DNA of 9,057 nt, taken from assembly GCA_030526455.1 (NCBI GenBank), contig JAUNCU010000118.1, positions 1 to 9,057 of the forward strand, written 5' to 3'. This document shows, piece by piece, positions 1 through 7,811 of this stretch. The notes beneath the pieces are model-generated. The model saw only the letters and a program-made list of their open reading frames with translations, was not told the DNA's origin and searched no databases. Each line of letters starts with the position of its first letter. Position 1 is the first letter of the stretch. Both the position numbers and the translations under genes were made by a program. This DNA comes from Bacteroidales bacterium (GTDB lineage: Bacteria; Bacteroidota; Bacteroidia; Bacteroidales; Muribaculaceae).

Positions 1-32
1 TAGTCTTTTAGTCTGTTAGTCTCTTAGTCTTT
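1..32. repeat. Four tandem copies of an 8-bp repeat, TAGTCTNT
   Basis: Four perfectly phased octamers of the form TAGTCTNT begin at positions 1, 9, 17 and 25; only the seventh base varies (T, G, C, T). A run of T follows. The array starts at the window edge, so more copies may lie upstream. It sits about 55 bp before the promoter of the operon. Short AT-rich tandem strings like this are common between genes in Bacteroidales, so the array may be neutral. Its 8-bp period is shared by a second array downstream of the operon (8899-8930), with a different sequence. Confidence 0.8.
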
Positions 33-85
33 TTTTCGCTCTCGCGTGATATTTAATGTGTGCAGTTAATGATTTTTAACGCCTC

Positions 86-120
86 TTGACACGGGATTTG
101 CAACTTTGTGCCTACCTTTG
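86..120 (+). promoter_or_regulatory. Bacteroidota-type promoter for the seven-gene operon
   Basis: TACCTTTG at 113-120 matches the Bacteroidota -7 consensus TAnnTTTG exactly. TTGACA at 86-91 lies 21 bp upstream, close to the place expected for the -33 element, although the classical TTTG form is not perfect there. Transcription would begin near 125-128 and give a leader of about 25 nt before the ATG at 151. This placement also argues against the in-frame ATG at 106, which would lie upstream of the transcript start. No operator palindrome was seen around it. Confidence 0.7.
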
Positions 121-150
121 TTAGTCAAATACGTAAATTCTGCTCCGATT

Positions 151-1608
151 ATGAAGAAATCATACCGTTTCGCTCCCCTTTTGGCGATGGCACTCATCGC
201 TTTCTGTGCGCTGCTTTCGAGTTGTGGCAAAGACGCTCTGCAGAAAGCCGTGAAAGATGCTTTCATCAAGGGCGACACCACCGAAACCACCTATCAGGCC
301 ATTTGCGACATCATCACCGCCAACCCCGGCAAATATAGCGACTACGTGGACGCCGACGGTGGTATCCTCACCGACGCCCTCGACCAAATGATCAACGAGG
401 TGGGCCAGAACCTGCGTCCGCCCATGTCGTGGAACACCCGCCACTACGGCCAGAAGTCGCTCTCGCTGAGCATCTACTTCGAGCGCAGCGGCTCTATGGT
501 GCCCTACGACCAGGCTTCGGGAGGCGGCCAACTGAAGAAGGCGGTGAACGACCTCATCAACTTCTTCCCCGGCGGCGAAAACGCCAGCATCAACATCGTG
601 AACGACAACATCTACCCCTATAGCGGCACCGTGGACGCTTTCTTGCAGGACCGCGACATCTACGCCTCCACCAAGGGCATCGGCGACGCCGCCTACACCG
701 ACTTCAAGGTGATCTTCGACAAGATTTTCCAGGCGCAGAAGCCGGGCAATGTGGCAGTGCTCATCACCGACCTCATCTACTCGCCCAAGAACACCGCAGG
801 CGTGAGCGTGGACAAGATTTTCAACGAGGAAAACAGTCTCGCCACCTCCATCTTCACCAAATACAAGGGTAAATCCATCATCGTGAACCAACTGCGTGGC
901 GACTACGATGGCCAGTACTATCCCTACAACGGCCAGCCATTCCACTACAAAGGTCAGCGCCCATTCTACGCCATCATCATCGCCGACGCCTCCACCATCG
1001 ACCGCATGGCGAAGGACGACCGCTTCAAGAATTTCCTCAACCTGCAAGGCACGGTGAACAGTTACCGCTTCAACCAGGCCCACACCACGCTCGACTACAA
1101 ACTCGTGCCCGTGTGGCGCAACAATGCCGGCCGCTGCCGCGAGAGTCGCGACGAGAAGGGCCTCATCACCGGTTGTGAAGCCGACCGCGAAACCGGCATC
1201 CTCGCCTTCAGCGTGGCTGTGAGTTTCAATGGCTTGCAAAAGGACGACGCCTTCTTGGCCAACAGCGCCAACTTCACCCTCCAGTCGCAAAACGGCTTTA
1301 CCGTGAATGTAGAGAAAATCGCCCCCGCCGACATCAACGGCAACAACAAGGCCTACCTCGACGGCATGACCCACGTGCTCACCTTCACGGGCAAACTCGC
1401 CACCGCGAAAGACGAAATCACCGTCAGCCTGCGCAACGACTTCCCCACGTGGATCGAGCAGGCCACCAGCCGCGACGACTCCAGCGCCTCGGCACCCGGC
1501 TTCGCCACCACCACATTCGGCCTCGAGCGCTTCCTGCGCGGCATCTACGACGCCTTCTCGGCATCGCAAGCCCACTACACCAGCATGACTATCAAACTCG
1601 AAAAATAA
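151..1608 (+). CDS. vWA-like domain lipoprotein (485 aa), first gene of the operon
   Basis: A secreted lipoprotein with a von Willebrand A-like fold. Residues 1-24 form a signal peptide (basic start, hydrophobic core) ending in the lipobox LLSSC, so Cys25 would be lipidated. Residues about 104-280 look like a vWA domain: a hydrophobic strand runs into ERSGSM (111-116), which stands where DxSxSM is usual; Thr183 and Asp207 (in VLITDLIY) fit the other two MIDAS metal positions. The first acidic residue is therefore Glu rather than Asp. The C-terminal half (about 310-485) is beta-rich and unassigned, with Cys329 and Cys342 possibly forming a disulfide. The start at 151 is chosen because it gives the signal peptide and lies downstream of the -7 box; an ATG at 106 would add 15 residues. 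Residues after Cys25 (GKDA) resemble a surface-export signal only weakly, so inner-membrane, outer-membrane or surface placement is open. The next gene follows after 18 bp. vWA domains usually bind protein partners; the ligand is unknown. Confidence 0.8.
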   Translation: MKKSYRFAPLLAMALIAFCALLSSCGKDALQKAVKDAFIKGDTTETTYQAICDIITANPGKYSDYVDADGGILTDALDQMINEVGQNLRPPMSWNTRHYGQKSLSLSIYFERSGSMVPYDQASGGGQLKKAVNDLINFFPGGENASINIVNDNIYPYSGTVDAFLQDRDIYASTKGIGDAAYTDFKVIFDKIFQAQKPGNVAVLITDLIYSPKNTAGVSVDKIFNEENSLATSIFTKYKGKSIIVNQLRGDYDGQYYPYNGQPFHYKGQRPFYAIIIADASTIDRMAKDDRFKNFLNLQGTVNSYRFNQAHTTLDYKLVPVWRNNAGRCRESRDEKGLITGCEADRETGILAFSVAVSFNGLQKDDAFLANSANFTLQSQNGFTVNVEKIAPADINGNNKAYLDGMTHVLTFTGKLATAKDEITVSLRNDFPTWIEQATSRDDSSASAPGFATTTFGLERFLRGIYDAFSASQAHYTSMTIKLEK

Positions 1609-1626
1609 CTCCTCAGCAACATAACT

Positions 1627-2073
1627 ATGGACAAAAAAGGCATTTATCTCATTAGCGGCATCGTAGCCACCGTGCTCTTCTGCATTTTCAGCACAGAATT
1701 GTACGAAGGCATGTTCACGGCACCTGGTTTCAGCGACGCTATGTACAACCACAGCATCTACCCCCTCGTGGCCACCATCACCGCTGCCATGGCATGGGTG
1801 GGCGCAGCCATCTACTATTACGCCATCAACTCGGTGCGCTTCGCCCGCTGGTGGCACTGGCTGTGCGTCCTCGCCATCGTCACCATCCTCGCCCCCATCG
1901 TGTGCTACCTCGTGAATTCCAGCATCTTCGACGAGGAAAACCTCTCCTACGCCGCCGAAATGGTGTCGTTCCAGGGCGTGAACCTCCTCTTCGCCGCCGC
2001 ACTCTTCGTGGTGGCTTCATTCTCGATGCGCTGGTGGAGCAGCAACTGCCGCCACACCCCATTCCCACAGTGA
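1627..2073 (+). CDS. Small four-helix membrane protein (148 aa), unknown function
   Basis: I do not recognise a named family. Four hydrophobic segments are visible at about residues 6-22, 45-67, 76-96 and 117-134. Positive charges lie in the short N-terminus (MDKK), the loop between helices 2 and 3 (NSVRFARW) and the C-terminal tail (RWWSSNCRH). The acidic loops 1 and 3 (STELYEG..., DEENLSYAAE) carry none. The positive-inside rule therefore puts both ends in the cytoplasm and loops 1 and 3 in the periplasm. It starts 18 bp after the vWA lipoprotein and ends 41 bp before the tubulin-like gene, the largest gap in the operon; no TAnnTTTG box was seen in that gap. By position it could connect the lipoprotein outside to the NTPases inside, but that is inference. 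No catalytic motif is visible. Confidence 0.75.
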   Translation: MDKKGIYLISGIVATVLFCIFSTELYEGMFTAPGFSDAMYNHSIYPLVATITAAMAWVGAAIYYYAINSVRFARWWHWLCVLAIVTILAPIVCYLVNSSIFDEENLSYAAEMVSFQGVNLLFAAALFVVASFSMRWWSSNCRHTPFPQ

Positions 2074-2114
2074 TCAGCAATCTACAATTCTAACACTCAC
2101 ATAGATACATCATC

Positions 2115-3635
2115 ATGAGATTATTCATTTTCGCCATCGGCGGCACGGGCTCAAGAGTGCTCAAGTCGCTCATCATGCTCTCGGCGGCGGGCGTCAAGCC
2201 CCTCGACGAAGACGGACGCCCCATCCAGAACCTGGAACTGGTGCCCATCATCATCGACCCGCACAAGAGCAACGAAGATCTCAAACGCACCGAGCAGATG
2301 CTCAACGAATACTGCACCATTCGCGAAAAACTCTACGGACGCGACGTGAATGGCGACGGCTTCTTCGCCACCAAAATCAGCACCCTGCGCTCTATCATGG
2401 GCATGACCGCCACGCCCATCAACGATAGTTTCATCTTCAACATGGAGGCCGTGGGGCAGACGAAGTTCCGCCAGTTTATCAACTACGACACCATGAACGA
2501 GCCCAATCAGGCGCTCACATCGCTCCTTTTCGCCGACTATCAACTCGAGAACAAGATGAACATCGGTTTCGTGGGTTCGCCCAATATCGGCTCGGTGGCG
2601 CTCAACATGATTAAGGACAGCGACGAATTCAAGGCATTTGCCAATGTGTTTGGCGAAAACGACCGCATCTTCTTCATCAGCAGCATCTTCGGCGGAACGG
2701 GCGCGGCTGGCTTCCCCATCCTGGTGAAGAACATTCGCCAAGCCCACAACCTCGACGTGAGCAACAAGAATTTCCTGCGCCAGGCGCCCATCGGCGGCCT
2801 CACCGTGCTCCCCTACTTCAACCTCAACAACAGCCAGGGTAAGAGCATCGACAAGGCCGACTTCGTGGTGAAGACCCAAAGCGCGCTGCAATACTACAAC
2901 GAAACCCTCACCGGCGCCGACGACCGCAGCGTGAACGCCATCTTCTACCTCGGCGACCAAACCACCTCCATCCCCTACGACTACGACCCCGGCAACATTC
3001 GCGACCAGCACAACCCCGCCCACCTGGTGGAAATGGTGGGTGCAATGGCGGTGCTGAAGTTTGCGGGCATGGACTCGAAGCAGTTTCTCGACGGCATGGG
3101 CGGCTTCCACCCCACCAAGGCGTTTGAATACGGTCTCGACAAAGACCTCCTGGATGTGGACTTCGCCACCTTCGGCCAGGAAACGCGCCGCCTCATCTAT
3201 CGCCCTATGGTGAAATTCCACATGCTCTTCATCTACCTGCGCACCGCCCTGAAGGCCGTTATAGGCCAAGGTTTCACGCAGGACGAGCCCAAGATACGCA
3301 GCGAGTTCACCGCCACGCAATTCTACCGCACCCTCGTCGACCAGTTCTTCGACTTCTACACTGAGTGGCTCACCGAGATGCACGGCAACCTACGCCACGT
3401 GCAACTCTTCAATGTGGGCGAAAACAACCTCGGCAACATCATTCACAACGTGCTCACCAAGAAGGGCTTCTTCGGGCGCAAGAGTGTAGACGCCAACACT
3501 TTCAACGCCGAACTCAACAAACTGAGTCGCGACAACAAGAAGTACAGCGACCGCACGGTGGAATACAAGTTGCTCGACCTCTTCAACCAGGCCGCAGCCA
3601 ACATCCTCGACGATAAATACGAAAACATCAACTAA
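2115..3635 (+). CDS. Tubulin/FtsZ-like GTPase-fold protein (506 aa)
   Basis: A probable member of the prokaryotic tubulin-like group annotated as Tubulin_2 (Pfam PF13809, from memory). The protein begins directly with a hydrophobic beta strand and a glycine loop, FAIGGTGSRV (6-15), as in the N-terminal T1 region of FtsZ and tubulin. A second strand and loop, FFISSIFGGTGAAG (186-199), matches the T4 signature GGGTGTG except that the first G is F and the last T/S-G step is A-A-G. A strand ending in IIIDPHKS (45-52) follows the first helix, as in a Rossmann-like fold. The C-terminal third (about 360-506) is helical, with aromatic-rich stretches such as FYRTLVDQFFDFY. There is no signal peptide or membrane helix, so it is cytoplasmic. 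GTP binding and polymerisation are inferred from the fold and not shown. A classical T7 NxDxxD loop could not be placed with confidence. It lies 14 bp before an actin-like gene, which is the striking feature of this operon. Confidence 0.75.
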   Translation: MRLFIFAIGGTGSRVLKSLIMLSAAGVKPLDEDGRPIQNLELVPIIIDPHKSNEDLKRTEQMLNEYCTIREKLYGRDVNGDGFFATKISTLRSIMGMTATPINDSFIFNMEAVGQTKFRQFINYDTMNEPNQALTSLLFADYQLENKMNIGFVGSPNIGSVALNMIKDSDEFKAFANVFGENDRIFFISSIFGGTGAAGFPILVKNIRQAHNLDVSNKNFLRQAPIGGLTVLPYFNLNNSQGKSIDKADFVVKTQSALQYYNETLTGADDRSVNAIFYLGDQTTSIPYDYDPGNIRDQHNPAHLVEMVGAMAVLKFAGMDSKQFLDGMGGFHPTKAFEYGLDKDLLDVDFATFGQETRRLIYRPMVKFHMLFIYLRTALKAVIGQGFTQDEPKIRSEFTATQFYRTLVDQFFDFYTEWLTEMHGNLRHVQLFNVGENNLGNIIHNVLTKKGFFGRKSVDANTFNAELNKLSRDNKKYSDRTVEYKLLDLFNQAAANILDDKYENIN

Positions 3636-3649
3636 GCATCACGCAATCG

Positions 3650-6600
3650 ATGAGCAAGATTCTTTCCTACAACAACAAGACCACCAAAACCAGTTCGGAA
3701 GACTGGATTCCGGTGGAGCCATATACCGACGACGACATCCGTCAGATCAAAGACCCCAACGGCGGCCTTTCACGCAATCCGCGCACGGCTATTCCTAGCC
3801 CTTTCGCGCAACTCGACCTCGTGAAGAACGCCTTTGAGCACCTGCAGCCCACTCCCCAGGGCATGACGGGCATCGCCAGCGAACAAATCATGGTGAGCAA
3901 CGCACTCGACGTGGCTCAACTCTTCTTCGAATACGAGAACCACAGCCACCAACTCCACATCGTGCGCTGGAACAAGGCCACCGAACTCGAGCGCCTGAAG
4001 GCTTCGCCTGAGCACCGACTCTACGGCGAAACGCTCGAACTCTTCCTCCAGGCCGACCGGGTGTACAACTTCAACCAGTTGCAAGACTGGTACATCCTGC
4101 TGCTCAACAATCAGGTGATAGGCGCCACCAGCCCCTGCTCGTTCACCATGGCTGCGCCCAATGTGCCCGCCATCGACGCGGTGAATGTGGAGCCTAACGT
4201 GAAACTCTTCAGCCAGGTGCGCGACCTGTGGCAGCGCGACGATGAATTTGTGTATCACCTCTTCCTGCTCTTCAACGCCCACACCAGCCTGCGCCGCTCG
4301 CTGGGCAATGTGTACCAGTATATGGTGAACAACCTGCCGCTCATCCAGCGCCACAAGCCCGCGCTCTACGACCGCATCATCGCCGTGATTCCCAACCCCA
4401 CCGCGCTGCAGGCCGACCGCGAACCCATGGTGCGACAGATGCTCGACATGCAGTTCAGCCCCTTCGCGGGCGAGAATGCCGTGAGTGTGCTCAGCGCGCC
4501 GCTCTACCGCAAGAAGATGGTCGACGTCACCACCAGCGCCGCCACTAGCGATTTCGTGATCGCCCCCACACGCGAGCAAGCCGAGGGCGAACTCCTGCCA
4601 CTGGTGCTGCGCAACAATTTCAACGGCTCGGTCGACCACTACATCTACATCAACCGCGAGTGGGACAGCGCCACCGAGGTCTATGCCAATGGCGTGCCGC
4701 TCGAGGAGCGACACCTGCCCGACACGAGCATCCACTATCCCTTCCTCACCACAGCCGACTTCTTCACTGAAAATATCATACGCCTGGGCGGAACAATCGA
4801 CGAAAATCACTACTTCGACGGCAACATCGTGCGCGCCAACACCGCCAGCGGCACTGCCAGTTACCTGCTGCCGCTCAAGCCGGTGTTCTTCAAATACTTC
4901 AACGCCGCCGACCTCACGGGCCACGTGATGGGACGCCAATGGATCGACATCGTGGAGACGGGCGCGGGCAGTGTGACCGTCACGCTGCGCATCCCCGTGA
5001 AGAAGCGCTTCATCGAACTCTCGCGCACCTACATCCCCATCGACGATGCCTCATGGCAATTCAGCGAGCGCATGGGTATGGGGCGCATCATCAGCGGTGT
5101 GCAACTGTGCACCAGCATATTCCCCTTCGTGCGCACCAATAGAGCCGACGCCTACAAGGTGCAACTCTTCACCTATGTGCCCGGCGGTGGCGGCACGCTG
5201 CGTTTCCTCGCCGATGGCGGCGTAGCGCCCAAAACCACCGAACAGCCTCGCACGCGCCTGAGTTACGCCACCACCTACTACGATGTGCAGGGCAATTTCG
5301 ACTACATCGAAGCAAGCGTGAGCAACGAACTCGGCACTTTCGAGGGCGTGATCGTTCCGCAGTGGAAACCCTATGCGCCAAGCGCCAAAGAACTGATTTT
5401 CGCCGTTGACTTCGGCACCACCAACAGCCATGTGGAGTGGGCTGAACGCGACCAGGAGTCGCAGCCGCTCACCTTCACCGACCAGCGCGAGCAAGCGCTC
5501 ATCGCCTCGCTGCTGAAGAAGGATTCGCTCCTCATCGCCGACCAACTGCAGCGCATCGAGTTCCTGCCGCGCGAAATCGACGACGTCTACGGCTTCCCGC
5601 TGCGCACCGCCCTGGCCAACAACCGCGGCACCGCGGGCGGCACCAATCTTTTCAGCGACATCAACATCCCCTTCCTCTACGAGCGCCAGTACTTCGACGG
5701 CTACGAAGTGGCCACCAACCTCAAGTGGATGGGCGACAATACGCTCTCTAAGGAATTCCTGCGCGAAATCGTGCTGCTCATTCGCGCCAAGGCGCTGCTG
5801 GAGAATGCCGACTTGGAGAAAGTGCGCCTGGTGTACTTCTACCCCGTGAGCATGGGCGGCGCCGACCGTTCGCGCCTGGCTACGGCATGGGAAGACCTCT
5901 ACCGCACCTATCTGGGCGGCAACATCGACAGCAACCTCCACGCCTATCCCGAGAGCATCGCGCCAGCGTTCTACTACAAGGGTGCCGACGTGGCGGGCAG
6001 CAGTTATGTGTCGGTCGACATAGGCGGCGGCACGAGCGACACGGTGATTTACCAAACCAGCCCCGACCAGCAGAAGACCGTGCCGGTGGCCATCTCGTCG
6101 TTCCGCTTTGCCGGCAACGCCATCTTCGGCGACGCCTTCACCGCCCACGACTCCGACGCCAATCCGCTGCTGCAGCACTACACCGAATACTTCCGCAAAC
6201 TGGTGACCCAGACCCCCGACGTCACCTATCTCAATAGCATCATGAGCACCATCATGGCGGGCAAGCGCAGCGAAGACATCAACGCCTTCCTCTTCTCTAT
6301 CGAGAATGTGGAGCAACTGCGCAATCTGCCGCCTATGGACCGCAACCGCTACAGTTACAACGCGCTGCTGCGTGGCGACGACCAGCGCAAACTGGTGTTT
6401 GTATATTTCTACAGCGCACTCATCTACTATATCGCCGCCTCGATGAAGCACCGCGGCTTCGTGAAGCCTAAGCAGGTGTACTTCAGCGGCACGGGCTCGA
6501 AGATTCTCAACATAGTGGGCAACCGCGAACTGGTGACCGAAATCACCCAATCGATCATCGAGCGTGTGTTTGGCGAAAAATACACCGAGCCGTTTACCAT

Positions 6601-7072
6601 CAAGGTGGAGCGCGACTGCCCGAAGCAAATCACCTGCCGTGGCGGCATTCGCCTCGAGAACGAGCGCCTGCAGAGTCACACCACGCCCGAAATGAGCGCG
6701 CTCATCGACATGATGCGCCCACGCGGGGTGAACGCGCTGAAGTATTGCTACTCGATGATCGACGAGGAGCAACTCACCATCGAGCAAGTGAACGACATTG
6801 CCGTGCGCGACAAGATTGCGGACGAGGTGAAGCGCTTCAACCAGTTCTTCATCGACCTGTGCGACCCCGTGATGCGCGACGAACTGGGCGTCGACACTGC
6901 CGTGTTCAACACTTTCAAGGCGGTGGTCGACGACAATGTGACCAACTACCTCATCGCGGGCATCAACTCCTATCTGCAAGGCCGCTACGAGCCTGGCGCA
7001 GTGGTGGAAGACGTGCCGTTCTTCTATCCCGTGATAGGCGTGATTCGCTATAATTTGTTGAACAACCTCTAA
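3650..7072 (+). CDS. Large protein with C-terminal actin/Hsp70-like ATPase domain (1140 aa)
   Basis: The C-terminal half carries the actin/Hsp70/ParM-type ATPase motifs in the correct order. Phosphate-1 is FAVDFGTTNSHV (584-595, Asp587). A connect-1-like stretch is VYFYPVSM (728-735), followed by YPESIAPAFYY (766-776), which recalls the Hsp70 EPTAAALAY segment. Phosphate-2 is VDIGGGTSDT (789-798, Asp790), and the adenosine motif is VYFSGTGSKIL (943-953). PKQITCRGGI (991-1000) fits the last strand and helix of the fold. About 150 residues follow with no clear assignment. The N-terminal 575 residues are a separate beta-rich region that I do not recognise; it has IPSPFAQLDLV at 48-58 and a glycine-rich PGGGG turn at 511-515. 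There is no signal peptide or membrane segment, so it is cytoplasmic. The length is about twice that of Hsp70 and three times that of ParM or MreB. The gene starts 14 bp after the tubulin-like gene and ends 12 bp before the coiled-coil membrane gene. ATP binding is well supported by motifs; polymerisation is unknown. SrfB-type proteins are another large actin-like family to compare. Confidence 0.85.
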   Translation: MSKILSYNNKTTKTSSEDWIPVEPYTDDDIRQIKDPNGGLSRNPRTAIPSPFAQLDLVKNAFEHLQPTPQGMTGIASEQIMVSNALDVAQLFFEYENHSHQLHIVRWNKATELERLKASPEHRLYGETLELFLQADRVYNFNQLQDWYILLLNNQVIGATSPCSFTMAAPNVPAIDAVNVEPNVKLFSQVRDLWQRDDEFVYHLFLLFNAHTSLRRSLGNVYQYMVNNLPLIQRHKPALYDRIIAVIPNPTALQADREPMVRQMLDMQFSPFAGENAVSVLSAPLYRKKMVDVTTSAATSDFVIAPTREQAEGELLPLVLRNNFNGSVDHYIYINREWDSATEVYANGVPLEERHLPDTSIHYPFLTTADFFTENIIRLGGTIDENHYFDGNIVRANTASGTASYLLPLKPVFFKYFNAADLTGHVMGRQWIDIVETGAGSVTVTLRIPVKKRFIELSRTYIPIDDASWQFSERMGMGRIISGVQLCTSIFPFVRTNRADAYKVQLFTYVPGGGGTLRFLADGGVAPKTTEQPRTRLSYATTYYDVQGNFDYIEASVSNELGTFEGVIVPQWKPYAPSAKELIFAVDFGTTNSHVEWAERDQESQPLTFTDQREQALIASLLKKDSLLIADQLQRIEFLPREIDDVYGFPLRTALANNRGTAGGTNLFSDINIPFLYERQYFDGYEVATNLKWMGDNTLSKEFLREIVLLIRAKALLENADLEKVRLVYFYPVSMGGADRSRLATAWEDLYRTYLGGNIDSNLHAYPESIAPAFYYKGADVAGSSYVSVDIGGGTSDTVIYQTSPDQQKTVPVAISSFRFAGNAIFGDAFTAHDSDANPLLQHYTEYFRKLVTQTPDVTYLNSIMSTIMAGKRSEDINAFLFSIENVEQLRNLPPMDRNRYSYNALLRGDDQRKLVFVYFYSALIYYIAASMKHRGFVKPKQVYFSGTGSKILNIVGNRELVTEITQSIIERVFGEKYTEPFTIKVERDCPKQITCRGGIRLENERLQSHTTPEMSALIDMMRPRGVNALKYCYSMIDEEQLTIEQVNDIAVRDKIADEVKRFNQFFIDLCDPVMRDELGVDTAVFNTFKAVVDDNVTNYLIAGINSYLQGRYEPGAVVEDVPFFYPVIGVIRYNLLNNL

Positions 7073-7084
7073 AACTACAGCGAT

Positions 7085-7792
7085 ATGAAAAAGGGAACCA
7101 TTTTACTGACTGCGCTGCTGAGCGCAAGCCTGAATGCTCTGGCACACACGCCCGACGGAATGCCCATCGACGACAGTGGACCTAACCTGGTGGTGATGGG
7201 CGTGCTCACGCTCTGCGGCCTGGCTGGCTTGATTGTGGCTTTCGTGGCCATCAACACCATCAAGAAGGAGAAGAAAAACAAGGACAATGAGATCACAGCC
7301 CTCAAAAACGCCCTGCTCAAGCGCAATGAGGACGTGGATCAGCATATCAACAACCTCAACAGCCGCATCGGCAACATGGAGGAGGCGATTGAAGATGCCG
7401 TAAGGGCTGTCATTCGCCAAATGAATGCCCAAAACGTGGCCGCACCCGCGAAAACCGAGAAGAAAGCGGATTTCCCTAAGAAACTCTTCCTCTCGCGCCC
7501 CGATGACAACGGACGTTTCCTCGCCGCTTCGCCCTACGTTGAGCCGGGCAACAGCATCTTCCTGCTCACCACTGCCGACGGCGTGAAGGGCACCTTTGAG
7601 GTGATAGAAAATGCGGGCGTGCACCACATGGCGCTGATGATGCCCACTGAGAACCTCACCCGCGCCTGCACGGGTACCGACATTCAGGTGTCGGCGGGTA
7701 AAACGCGCATCGTCACCGACGCCCCTGGCGAGGCGGTAAAGGACGGCAGCCTCTGGAAAATCACCAAGCAAGCCACCATTCACTACGAATAA
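7085..7792 (+). CDS. Membrane protein with cytoplasmic coiled coil and C-terminal domain (235 aa)
   Basis: No named family is recognised. Residues 1-20 look like a cleavable signal peptide ending in ALA. A short periplasmic piece (21-33) leads to a transmembrane helix at about 34-58. This is followed by a strongly basic stretch, KKEKKNK (60-66), so the rest should be cytoplasmic. Residues about 67-116 show heptad-like spacing of hydrophobic residues and many E, K, N and R residues, consistent with a coiled coil. An Ala/Pro/Lys-rich hinge (117-130) leads to a compact, beta-rich domain (131-235) that contains KLFLSRPDDNGRF and ends in SLWKITKQATIHY. The architecture suits an oligomeric membrane anchor that offers a binding domain to a cytoplasmic partner, perhaps the tubulin- or actin-like protein encoded just upstream. 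That partnership is inferred from position only. Confidence 0.75.
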   Translation: MKKGTILLTALLSASLNALAHTPDGMPIDDSGPNLVVMGVLTLCGLAGLIVAFVAINTIKKEKKNKDNEITALKNALLKRNEDVDQHINNLNSRIGNMEEAIEDAVRAVIRQMNAQNVAAPAKTEKKADFPKKLFLSRPDDNGRFLAASPYVEPGNSIFLLTTADGVKGTFEVIENAGVHHMALMMPTENLTRACTGTDIQVSAGKTRIVTDAPGEAVKDGSLWKITKQATIHYE

Positions 7793-7811
7793 TCAATTTC
7801 ACGCTTGACCG

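Noticed and set aside
106..150. Upstream ATG at 106 as the start of the first gene.
   Set aside because: It would bury the signal peptide behind 15 extra residues and lies upstream of the predicted transcription start after the -7 box at 113-120.
160..1857. Long antisense open frame of 565 codons opposite the vWA lipoprotein and the start of the next gene.
   Set aside because: It spans a gene boundary, and its composition (runs of His, Val, Glu, Gly) is that of a shadow frame produced by C/G-rich third positions on the other strand. The sense frame has a signal peptide and domain motifs.
2151..3383. Antisense open frame of 410 codons opposite the tubulin-like gene.
   Set aside because: Same His/Val/Glu-rich shadow composition, no recognisable motif, fully inside a well-supported gene.
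3770..6979. Two antisense open frames (389 and 642 codons) opposite the actin-like gene.
   Set aside because: They are explained by the codon bias of the sense gene, which carries ordered ATPase motifs. Neither antisense frame shows domains or a promoter.
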